DNA of 64,000 nucleotides, taken from assembly GCF_014898055.3 (NCBI RefSeq), contig NW_023601433.1, positions 17,904,141 through 17,968,140 on the forward strand, in the 5' to 3' direction. Source of the DNA: Talpa occidentalis (lineage: Eukaryota; Chordata; Mammalia; Eulipotyphla; Talpidae). The notes beneath the pieces were generated by a model. That model saw only the letters and a program-made list of their open reading frames with translations, was not told the DNA's origin and did not search any database. Below are positions 45,686 through 55,320 of this stretch, in pieces. Position numbers and translations under genes: made by a program. Each line of letters opens with the position of its first letter. The first letter of the stretch is position 1.

Positions 45686-45955
45686 TTTTAAAAGATTTAT
45701 TTATTTATGCATACAAGAGCTGGGGTACAGGCCAGAGGTAATGGGGGGTGAGAGGATTCACCAGAGACAGAGGGAGGAGCAAAACAGGCAGACTGACTGA
45801 AATACATTGCTGAAGGGAGCAGCAGGTGAGACAGGAGAGGTCTGCCTCGCCATGTGGGTTTCTCCCTGGCTGGCTGGGGGATTGAACTTGTGCTGCACAG
45901 GCTGTGGATTATCTCATAGTGCGGTGCTTAATCCCTTACGCCACCGGGGAGGCCC
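45686..45955 (-). repeat. SINE with target-site duplication
   Basis: CCTTAATTACTTCTT is identical at 45671 and 45956. Confidence 0.95.
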
Positions 45956-46214
45956 CCTTAATTACTTCTTGTAGTATAATATGTGAAGAGAAAACACTGT
46001 AGACTGTCTACAGATGGTGTATGACCTTTGGAATTGGTTTCACTTAAGCAAGGCAGATAAGAAGCCATTCTATCTTCTTGGGCACAGAAATGTAGGACTA
46101 TGTATCTAAGACCATTTTCACAAGAAGGATTCTGACTTCCATAGAGAATCCTGATTTGCTCTGGTGAGCCATAAGGTATTTTTAAGTCAGGAAGAAGGAA
46201 CCAAGCACCATGGA

Positions 46215-46345
46215 AGCTTCATTATCTGTCGGGCACCGCACTCAGTGCCGTGGCTTGTCATCTCATTTAATGACTGTAACACCCCCGTGCAATGGGTAAG
46301 CATTGTTATGGCTAAGGGAGCTATAATTATTGGATCAGTCCAAGA
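46215..46345 (-). repeat. MIR SINE, opposite strand
   Basis: Reverse MIR core: GGGCACCGCACTCAGTGCCG, CATCTCATTTAATGACTGTA, ACACCCCCGTGCAATGGGTA. Confidence 0.65.
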
Positions 46346-46908
46346 GTTGGAGTCTTTATTTTAATCCAAGGTAAACAAAAATAATGATTACTTACACAGT
46401 TGGAATGTCCATTCTGCAGGGAGAATTATATAGCATGAGTTGGGAATGTAAGCCCAAGCTTGCTGAGACTCCAGAAAGAGGACACTTGCTCCTAAGAGAC
46501 AGATACCAAGGGCATGGGCAAATGGGGTCACACAGTCAGTAGCATCAATTGTGTTTTTATTATGACAGCTCCCTGGCCGGAGTGGGTGAAGTGGGTTTCT
46601 AACAAAAGCAGCATATTATGACAAATTTCCAATAAATGAAGTGAAGCATCTTGGGGAAGGGTGTCTTTTTTTTTTTTTTTTAATGGTTCTCTTTGGTAGG
46701 AAGTCACTATGCACGGGCCACACTTGGGGGACAGAGAGGTTTGAGGGTAGACCACTTGGTCTTGAATTCTTCCTCTTGGAAGATATGCTCTTCTCCCTGC
46801 AATATATATTTTTAATTTACATGAATTTGAAGCAGATTTTGTAGCTCCCAACAAAAATTAAAAGACCTCACCAATCATCTGGTTTAGGGGATGCAAACTC
46901 AAATACCT
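46346..46908. other. Intergenic sequence
   Basis: It contains a long T run near 46665-46681. Nothing else was recognised. Confidence 0.4.
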
Positions 46909-46920
46909 ACAAGAACTGGG

Positions 46921-47164
46921 GGACTCCCTGGTGGCGTAGGGGTTAAGTCTCAGTGCTACCACCCCTATGAGATCTCCTGCCCCAGGGAGCTACTCACATG
47001 GTGCAGCAGACCTCTCCTTTCTCGGCCCCTGCTCCCCTCAGCAGTGTATTTCAGTCAATCCACCTGTTTGCTCTCTACTCTGTCTCTGGAGAATCCTCTC
47101 ACCCCTTGCAACTCTGGCCTACACTTCAGTTCTTATAGTAAAAATAAATAAATAAATAAAAAAT
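46921..47164 (+). repeat. SINE with internal loss and duplication
   Basis: Flanks ACAAGAACTGGG (46909) and ACGAGAACTGGG (47165) differ by one base. The head lost the B-box region (text jumps from GTGCTACCACC to CCCCAGGGAGCTA). Confidence 0.9.
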
Positions 47165-47366
47165 ACGAGAACTGGGCAGGTAGCAAGTGGGTTAGATGAG
47201 TAAAGGGGGTTGGATATGGGTGACTGCAAATCATGTGTTAACTCAAAAGGAGACACATCTCCCTGCTCCGGCAATTGCTGCCCCATGGGAATGTGTTTCA
47301 GTCTAGTTACAGTTTTAGTTTCAATTTTTTTCAACAGTCTAGTTTCAATTTAAAAAAATTGAAAGT

Positions 47367-47647
47367 GGGCCTCCCTGGTGGCGCAAGGGCTTAAGCATAG
47401 CACTATGAAGCAATCAGCAGCCTCTGCAACACAAGTTCCATCCCTGGCCAGCCAGGGAGCAACCCATATGGCGCTGCAGACCTCTCCTGTCTCGCCTGCT
47501 GCTCCCCTCAGCAGTGTACTTCGGGTAGTCTGCCTGTTCTGTTCCCCACTCTGTCTCTGGTGAATCCTCTCACCCCCCACATTTCTGACCTGTACCCCAG
47601 CTCTTGTATGCATAAATAAATAAATCTTAAAAAAATTAAATAAATAA
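47367..47647 (+). repeat. Full-length SINE
   Basis: The head GGGCCTCCCTGGTGGCGCAA and the tail are complete. Flanks AAAAATTGAAAGT and AAAAATGAAAGT may be its duplication. Confidence 0.92.
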
Positions 47648-48300
47648 AAATGAAAGTAATAAATAGGATCTTTGCATGAAATGTCCTGATTTTGTAATGT
47701 TGTCAACAAGTGCAAATTTCAACACGTTCTGTGCTTACCCAGTTTGTGATTTCTTGGGTCGTTGAATAATTTCACATTTTATCCAATGGCATAGCCTCAG
47801 AAAAGTAAACAAACGACAAGGTCACACCACTAGCTGGAGTGTCTAAATTAGGAGGGATACTCAGCCTTCTAATAATATTGTATGTGTTTTTCCTTTGGAG
47901 ATTCTTTAACAGTTAACTTTCTCAGAATCATCTGGACTTTGTACTAAATTCACTTCCTCTAGAGAAATATTTGGAGTTGGACCTCCAAATATTTTTCCAA
48001 ATATTTCAGTATAACTCATATATTATACTGAATATGAGCAGAGGCAAGAGCAAATGCCCATTGTGGTTGTCTTCTAGCATTTTGCCTTAAACATGTTTTC
48101 ATCCTTTTCCCCAATACAGTGCCCACTAAAATACCTGGCACATTGTAGGTTAATGTAGGTAAATGTTGAATGAAGAACAGCTATTAATGACTTAAGTAAG
48201 AGGAGCTATCTCCACTACAAAATGTTGATGGCACCTAGGGAAAATCTAACAGTGTGGAAGTGAAAATATTTGGCATTTGCTAATAGGAATTAGTCATTCT
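47648..48300. other. Intergenic, possible L2 end
   Basis: A fragment at 48112-48178 (ACCTGGCACATTGTAGGTTA) resembles an L2 or MIR 3' end. No gene is seen. Confidence 0.4.
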
Positions 48301-48315
48301 AAACAGCATCATTCT

Positions 48316-48860
48316 TTTTTTTTAATTTTTTTACATCATTGTTCATTTTTACACAATATTTGCTTCTCCCCATTGCTACACCCCATAGGTGTAGTCCCCA
48401 TAGTTTCCTTCACCAAGACACCGGTGCACCATGACCTCAGTCCCCTGTGCTCCTACCTCCCTCCCTCTGATACCTCTCCCTCCTCCTCCCCTGCAGGATG
48501 TCTGATTTGTAATTGTCTGTTTTTGCTTTGTTGTGTTTTGTACTGTTATTATTTTTTTACACTGATGTCTTATTTGGTCCCCTGTATTCCTGCTATAAGT
48601 GAAACCATCTGATACTTTTCTTTATCCTTCTGGCTTATTTCACTGAGCATAATTCTTTCTAGCTCCATCCACGTTGCTGCAAATGGCATGAATTTATCTT
48701 TTTTGATTGCTGAATAATATTCCATTGCGTATATATACCACATCGCCCTGATCCAGTCATCTATCTTTGGGCATTTGGGTTGTTTCCAGGTTTTGCCAAT
48801 TGTAAATAGTGCTGCAATAAACATAGGGGCACAGATGTTCTTTTAGATCAATGTTTTTGC
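48316..48860 (-). mobile_element. 5'-truncated L1 insertion
   Basis: On the minus strand it holds the last ~85 codons of ORF2 ([42 protein letters not shown]) plus the 3' UTR. AAACAGCATCATTCT (48301) and AAATAGCACCATTCT (48861) are its diverged target-site duplication. It is the same L1 type as the element at 8174. Confidence 0.92.
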
Positions 48861-48875
48861 AAATAGCACCATTCT

Positions 48876-49140
48876 TTTTTTTTAATTTTAATTTTTTTAA
48901 AAAGATTTATTTATTTATTTATACAAGCACTGGGTACAGTCAGAAGGGCAGGAGGGTGAGAAAATTCACCAGAGCCAGAGCAGGGAGCAGAGCAGGCAGA
49001 AGGACCAAAGTACACTGCTGAGGGGAGCAGTGGGTGGCAGGAGAGGTCTGCACTCCATTGGGACCCTCCTCTGGTGGCCAGGGAGCAGCTGGGGGTCAAA
49101 CCGGCGCTGCTGAGGCTGAGGGTAGCTTCGCAACCCAGCG
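48876..49140 (-). repeat. SINE nested at the L1 duplication
   Basis: AAATAGCACCATTCT is identical at 48861 and 49141. It is the variant subfamily with a GGTACAGTCAGAAG tail region. The 5' end stops at CAACCCAGCG, so the head is truncated by about 28 bp. Confidence 0.95.
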
Positions 49141-49155
49141 AAATAGCACCATTCT

Positions 49156-50319
49156 TAAAGAAACTGCTTTTCAATGGTTTGTAGAGCATAAGTGTGAATA
49201 TCACAAATCATTCTCCTCTGTGGAACATTAACTTTGTTGTCATTTTTTCAGATATGTGATTATGTGTTGCATTCTTAAATTTAATATTGTTTGGTTTGTT
49301 TCTATAGAGCCTTTTCATTGCAGTTTTATTTTTTTAAATCTTAGGATTAAACTCGTATGTATAAGAGACTTATCTTTTAAGTTCCTTTGTTTCTAGCTCG
49401 AATATCAAGGAGAGGGATTTTTGATAAAAGTACAGCCATGAGAAGCCTTATGAGTTCACAAAATAGAGGCAATGAAGCAAGAGTCTCATGTCCTACAGTA
49501 ATACCTTTGCTGGAAGTGCACCCTAGGCCCGGGAGCACCCTATGGGTGTACAGCCTCAAATTGTTTCTTCTGCTCCTGCTCCATTTTTTTTTTTCTCCTG
49601 CTCCTTTTATGGCTTCCTATTTTGCTTCGGCTTCTCCTATGTGTTTCTTAGTCTCCTATGTCATTGTTTCTGCATATGCTCATGTCTATGGGCTGTTGCA
49701 CCTAGTGGTTGCAGGATTTTGGAAGAGTCTGGTGATGGTACAATGGTGGCCATGAGTCTGTGTGACTGGGAAAGGAGATGCAGACGCAGCCACGCCTGGG
49801 GAAGAGGAAGCTGGTCACCTGATTGAGAAAGAAATGGTCATTCATGATGAAGCCAACAGTCAGACACCACGGAGACCAGGGAGAGACAGGAGTTTTGTAG
49901 GATATGGGGCAATGGTGTTTAGGTCAAATTTCAAATGAAACAGTGTTATGATAGACTCACAGCAGAGCTTGGTTATGAGGAATATTTTATTAGCACTTAG
50001 TAATATTTACTAACCCCAGGTGTGGGCCGAAAAGGCAGATTTTGAGTTCTATTTCTTTGGAAATAATAAAATTAAGATAAATGTGGAGTGGTGTGGCCCC
50101 GATCTCTTATCCAAAGGTCCACACCTGTGCCTACCATCAAGGCTGCTTCCCTGTGTCAGTGACTCCTGGCTTCCATTATCTTGCAAGAGTGGGTGTTCCC
50201 TTCTCACTGACACTCACTGACACAACTAAGTTTCCCAAAGCCTATGATTTTAGAGAACACTTTTTAAAAATAATTAAATTTATTTATTTATTAACTTATA
50301 TTGTTGTTTAGTTTTGTAC
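49156..50319. other. Intergenic sequence
   Basis: A 122-codon ORF at 49387-49755 lies in CT-rich sequence and shows no domain I know. I regard it as chance. Confidence 0.4.
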
Positions 50320-50332
50320 AGAATTTGATTTC

Positions 50333-50603
50333 CGGGGCCTTCCTGTTGGCAAAGGGATTTAAGAGCAGCACTGCAAAGCTGTCCACAGCCACTGTAGCAT
50401 GAGTTTGATCCCCGGCCAGGGAGGTGACCCACATGGCACAGCAACCTCTCGACTTACCCACTGCTCCCCTCAGCAGTGTGTTTCAGTCAGTCTGACTGTT
50501 CTGCTCCTCCCTCTGTCTCTGGTGAATCCTCTGACCTCCCCTGCACTTCTGGCCTGTACCCCAGTTCTTGTATGCATAAATAAATAGATCTTTAAAAAGA
50601 AAA
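50333..50603 (+). repeat. SINE with target-site duplication
   Basis: GAATTTGATTTCC flanks both ends (about 50320 and 50604). The head is diverged (GGGGCCTTCCTGTTGGCAAA). Confidence 0.92.
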
Positions 50604-50779
50604 GAATTTGATTTCCCCCTTCATGTAAAGAATACAGTTTTAAAAAATCTTATGTCCTTAGCATTAATTTACAAAAACAGTTTTTAGAGATTCACATTAG
50701 TATGACAGATGTGAAAAGAGACACCAAGAGATAGATGATGGGGAATTCTAGAGGAAGTTGGTGGAGCAAGAAGCAAATT

Positions 50780-51056
50780 TTTTTTAAAGATTAAGTTTAT
50801 TTATTTATGCATACAAGAACCTAGGGTGTAGGCCAGAGGTGGTGGTGGTGGTGAGAGGATTCACTAGAGACAGAGTGGGGAGCAGAACAGGCAGATCTAC
50901 TGAAATACACTGCTGAGGGGAGCAGCGGGTGAGACAGGGGAGGTCTGCTGTGCCATGTGGGTCAGCTCCCTGGCAGGGGACGGAACTTATGCTGCAATGG
51001 CTGGCGACAGCCTGATAGCATTGAGACTTTAACTCCTGAGCCACCAGGGAGGCCCC
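50780..51056 (-). repeat. SINE with target-site duplication
   Basis: AAGAAGCAAAT flanks both ends (50768 and 51057). It carries a small (GGT)n expansion near 50840. Confidence 0.92.
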
Positions 51057-51070
51057 AAGAAGCAAATCTT

Positions 51071-51731
51071 ACAGATAATAGCTTAGCCACCTGATGACTC
51101 TTAAATCCCTTACTCAAAATAGGATCATTAAAAGCAGAGGAAGTGGAGTTTAGGAAAGGATGTATGAAGGCATTTTATTTGAGGAAAGCAATGCTGTGTT
51201 CTACCCAGCGACTTTTCTAAGATCTTCCTCCATAATCTTCCCAGAGAGGGGGCATTGATAGTAGCACCAGGACAGCTTGATTTGTACCTGCTATTTGGAG
51301 TAGACACCTTTTACCTGAGAGAACTAGAGGAGAAAGGCTGATGGTATTGGCTTGAGGCTGCAGTTCGGAGAAGGCAAAGGAGGAGGGAGAATGCTGGAGA
51401 CCCTTGTGCTGTGGGGGCCAGCTGTGGTTCTACCAATGAGTCAAGGATGGATGAGGTACAGAGTACTGTGCTTTCCTGAGTACGGAAAAAGCTGTCCCCA
51501 AGGAACACCTGAGAAGGTGACCTCCAAAAGGAGCATGGGTAAATGGTGGCCTACAGGAATTTGAAACCAGTCAGACAAAATGCCCTGCTCACCAGAGGCA
51601 TAGTCAAATGCTTCACCATAAGGGTTTCCAAAAGTGTCAGAAACCACTCAAAGGGGAAGTGCAAGCTTTAGTTACTGGTTAGGTCTGGAGAGCAAATCTT
51701 CCTGATAATGCCAATTAAGCATGAACTTACT
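51071..51731. other. Intergenic sequence
   Basis: No gene or confident repeat was recognised. Confidence 0.4.
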
Positions 51732-52012
51732 GGGGCCTCCCCTGGTGGCGCAGGCGATTGAGCGCAGCGCTGTGAAGCTGTCCGCAGCCTCTGCAGTGCC
51801 GGTTCAATCCCCGCCAGCCTTGGAGCAACCCACATGGTGAGCAGACCTCTCCTGTCTCGCCCGCTGCTCCCCTCAGCAGTGTATTTCAGTGGGTCTGCCT
51901 GTTCTGTTCCCCACTCTGTCTCTGGTGGATACTTTCACACCACCCCCTCCAGCATCTCTGGCCGGTACCCCAGCTCTTGTATGCATAAATAAATAAATCT
52001 TTAAAAAAAAAG
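51732..52012 (+). repeat. Full-length SINE
   Basis: The head carries the variant CGATTGAGCGCAGCGCTGTG. Tail AAATAAATAAATCTTT is complete. Confidence 0.93.
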
Positions 52013-52128
52013 AAAACAAAAGAAATAAAGATGATGACTGTAAAATGACAATTAGCCTATTTCTTCTCATACTTTGCTCAGCTCCCATGCCTTTAGAATG
52101 CCGTTACTAACTGGATTTTTGTTTTCAG

Positions 52129-52167
52129 ATTCAGAGCTCATGCATGCTAGGCCAGCTTGTGATGTGG
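52129..52167 (+). other. Candidate 39-nt internal exon
   Basis: A perfect TACTAAC branch-point consensus (52105-52111) is followed by GGATTTTTGTTTTCAG (acceptor AG at 52127-52128). After 39 nt comes a donor of the form TGG|GTAAGC. Two of three frames are open across it. This is a signal-only prediction; no neighbouring exon is recognised and mammalian sequence yields such combinations by chance. Confidence 0.22.
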
Positions 52168-52689
52168 GTAAGCTGATGTTTTATGCAACAGCCCCTAAGG
52201 CTGTGCATTAGATTTCTTTTGTTTCTTACTGAAGTAACATGGTTTACCCCGCTGTGTATTATTTAAAGGTAGAGGACAGCTTTCTTTCTTCCTGCACGCT
52301 GCTCAGTGTTTCTCTTTTGTTCCCTTGATCTAGAACCTTGCCTCCTTTCACTGGGATGACTCCTTTATTCAAAGGATCCCTCATTTTCCTTAGGGTAATT
52401 TCCTTCAAGATAATGTTTCCAACGCACTGCTGACTTCATGCCCATCGTCTGTGGGGTCACTAGACGCATCAGGCTCTGCATCTTACTCAGTGTTAGACAC
52501 CTCCCCCAGTCTGTCTGTCCCTGGTGAATGTAGTTTCTTCATCCATCTGTGCGTAATAGACTGTTATAGTGAGTGAATGTCCATATCTCTGGTGACTCTG
52601 AAAAAGGGAAAAATAAAATTAATGATTCAACATGAGCAGCTTAAATGTTACCCCAGTCAGGAACAAGGGCAATTATACAAATTTCACCA
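52168..52689. other. Intergenic sequence
   Basis: No repeat or gene was recognised. Confidence 0.4.
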
Positions 52690-52900
52690 TTGTCTACAAG
52701 GCCCTCCCCCTTCTCTGACCTCTTGGGTGCCACTCTTCTTCTGCACTCTTCCAGCCACAAGATCTCCTCTCTCTTCCTCCAACATCACTTCCTCCCTGTA
52801 TCCTTGACGTTTCCTCTGCCAGGAATGCCATACCCTTGGAGTTTTGCATACTTGGTATTTTTTCATTTAGGTGGTAACTGGTATCTTAAGCTTTCTTAGA
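52690..52900 (+). repeat. L2 LINE fragment
   Basis: L2 order: CTTCCAGCCACAAGATCTCC, CTTCCTCCAACATCACTTCC and CTCTGCCAGGAATGCCATAC. Confidence 0.6.
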
Positions 52901-53885
52901 TTATTTCTAGGGTATTTTCTTATTTGCTCTTATGCCACTTTGTAAATTCATCTGTTTATTGGTTCATTAAATGTCTTCAACTACTAATAAATAGCTTCCA
53001 GTTTACTGTGGTCAGGTAGCAGAGTGCCTCGTTCATTTAAGGAACTAGCAGTTGATGATTAAGTTTGATTACATGTCTGATTAGTAAATGAGATAAAGAA
53101 CAGTCTTTGATATAAATTAACTTAATTCTAAAGAAAAAATGTCAGTGCTGGAATTTCAGGCATGATTGTGGATAATAAAAACATTTGGAGTATTTTCTTA
53201 CCAATTCGTTCATATGAGGCATTGCTAAATCCCTCTTTTTTGCTATTCTTACGTAATTTAAACATAAACAGATCTCACTACTAAATTATCTGCTGAGAGT
53301 ACTCTGGGACACATTTTCAGACTATCACTTAGTATTCCATTTATTACAGGGTTCTGTCAAAAAAAAAATGTAATGAGGTACTGTCCTCCAGAGTTTTACC
53401 TTATTCTTAGGAAATAAGAGAGGAAAAAGGATCTGTCCTGGTCTTGTATCAGGTTTCTTATCCTTACTTCTTTTCAAGTTCATGTTTACTTTAACATTCC
53501 TTTCCTTCCTTATGTTTGATTTTTATCAATCTCCATCTTCACTATTACATAATTTATGGGGTTATTGAGGGAAGTGTTTCAGTTCAAATAGCTTATTTCA
53601 GATCCCCATGACAAGGCAGTAAAGAGAGTTAAGAGTATGGTCCCCAGTTGAGATATGCTTCTCCCCTTGTAAACTGACCAGGATGATACAAAACCTGGCT
53701 GATAGTGGCCTGAGAGCTCAGATTACTTTAATTAAGGGTCACTGATGATTATCTCAGCTCCCCTCTTGCCTCAGCTTACATTTTCTAAGTCTGAATCACT
53801 TCTTGAAATGCAGTTACACTTCTTTTTAGAATTCCCTGCACTAGCAGAGTTTTCCAAGTCATATCTTCTGAATTTCTTCTTGTAG
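52901..53885. other. Intergenic sequence
   Basis: No gene or confident repeat was recognised upstream of the pyrimidine tract. Confidence 0.4.
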
Positions 53886-53940
53886 CCTTCCTTCCTTCCT
53901 TCCTTCCTTCTTTTCTTTCTTTTCCTTCTTCCCTCCCTCC

Positions 53941-54005
<65 letters not shown>
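53886..54005 (+). repeat. 120-nt polypyrimidine microsatellite (CCTT)n(CT)n
   Basis: Uninterrupted C/T from 53886 to 54005: CCTT repeats, mixed CT-rich sequence, then about 29 CT units. It lies about 0.5 kb upstream of the CpG island. Confidence 0.97.
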
Positions 54006-54009
<4 letters not shown>

Positions 54010-54514
54010 AGGTTTTATTTATTTTGTACTGTGGATTATAATTTTTTCCTCTCAGGGAGTTTTCTCACAATTCTGTCTATAATATAGCACATTTTACACT
54101 AAGTGCTAGGTAGTAGCAGCCACTCAGGAAAGGATATGGGGTCTCAGTCTTATGTGTAAAGTTCTTTAAGAGAACCGAAGGGGGCTGACATATCTCCTTG
54201 ATGGTCCTCATCAGCTCTTGGGCACATTATTTTCTATTACGGAAGAATTAGTTCCTTGCACATTCTCAAAATTTGCTTTAACATGTCCACCTTACCCGTT
54301 TTCTAAAAGTTAAAACATGCTCACAATGGAAAATAGAAAGTTAATTAAAAAAAAAAAAGCAAGCTACAGATAATCTAGCTGGGGTGAAAACATTTTATGG
54401 CTTTTTTTTGCATATGACAATTTCCTACTGACACTTCTCAAGCAGCATTTAAAAAGGAGCCCCAGACTGTAAATCCAAGCGACGTGAAAGATTATTCTCC
54501 ACGTTCATACGGAA
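54006..54514. other. Promoter-upstream flank
   Basis: AT-rich sequence with an A12 run near 54348-54359. GC content climbs sharply after 54480. Confidence 0.45.
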
Positions 54515-55320
54515 ATCAAAGAACCGCAGCGGGGTAGGAAGCCCGAGTCTGGCAAAGCAACCTGGGTACCTCGCGCTCTCCCCGGGGCGGTTTCTCCTTC
54601 ACAAAACACACCCCTCCGCGGCCACCTGGGCGGGAGCGGGCGGGGGCGGTGTTCCGACGGCGGGCGGGGGGCGGGACTACCGAGCAGTGGCCAATCAGGG
54701 CTCCTCTTTGTGTTCCCCTCTCCACCAATGAGAGAGCTCCGCCGCCGAGGCTGTCTTCAAATCGGCGACGCCTACCTCTACGGCAGCCCATCAGCGGGCG
54801 CCTCTCCTAATGCGTCCGCGCGGCTCCCGCCCCGCCTCACGCGTGGCCCCGCCCCGCCGCGGGGGGCCGAGGCGGTTACTCGCGGGGCGGGCGGCGGGGG
54901 CCGGGCTCCCGCTGGGCTCGTGCGTTCAGCGCCCGCCGCGGCGGTGCCGAGCCCGCCGGCTCGCGATTGTCCTCTGCGGCGGCCGCTGCCTCCCGGCCTC
55001 GGAGCCCGCCGCGGCCGGGGCCGGAGCGAGCGCACCTTCCGCGGGCCCCGGCTGCCCGGAGCCGGTAGGTAGGGGCGCCGGGGCGGCCGCGCGGGTCGGG
55101 CGACGGCGGAGTTGGCTCCCGGCGGGCCCCCGGCCGCGGCGCCGCGTCCCCGGAGCCGCCCGCGCGCCGCCGGGCGCCTCCGCCTGGGAGCCCGCGCCGC
55201 GGCACCTTGCGGGGTGGGGGCGGGGCGGGGCGGGGCGGGGGAGGGGCGGGGGCGCCGCAGGTGGAGGGGGCGCGCGGGGTGAGGCGGAGCCGCGCTCTCC
55301 GGGGAAAGCACCTGCTGGAA
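54515..55320 (+). promoter_or_regulatory. CpG-island promoter
   Basis: The window's only CpG-dense region. It has many GGGCGGGG-type Sp1 boxes (for example near 54630-54675 and 55215-55250). CCAAT boxes lie at 54691 (CCAATCAGG) and 54725 (CCAATGAGA), spaced 34 bp apart. No TATA box is seen, so dispersed initiation is expected. Transcription to the right is supported by the donor at 55065. CCAAT and Sp1 sites work in both directions, so a divergent minus-strand transcript is possible but unsupported. Confidence 0.85.
54780..55064 (+). other. Probable 5' UTR first exon of an unidentified gene
   Basis: The sequence GGCTGCCCGGAGCCG|GTAGGTAGG offers a donor at 55065, with a second overlapping donor (TAG|GTAGGG) at 55069. 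The start is uncertain; 54780 is a placeholder after the CCAAT boxes. Long ORFs across here are GC-driven, conflict between frames, and run past the donor, so I treat the exon as non-coding. I do not recognise the gene. Confidence 0.5.

Noticed and set aside
49387..49755. 122-codon ORF with a hydrophobic C-terminus, as a possible membrane protein.
   Set aside because: The hydrophobic stretch comes from CT-rich low-complexity sequence. There is no conserved domain, no splice context and no promoter nearby.
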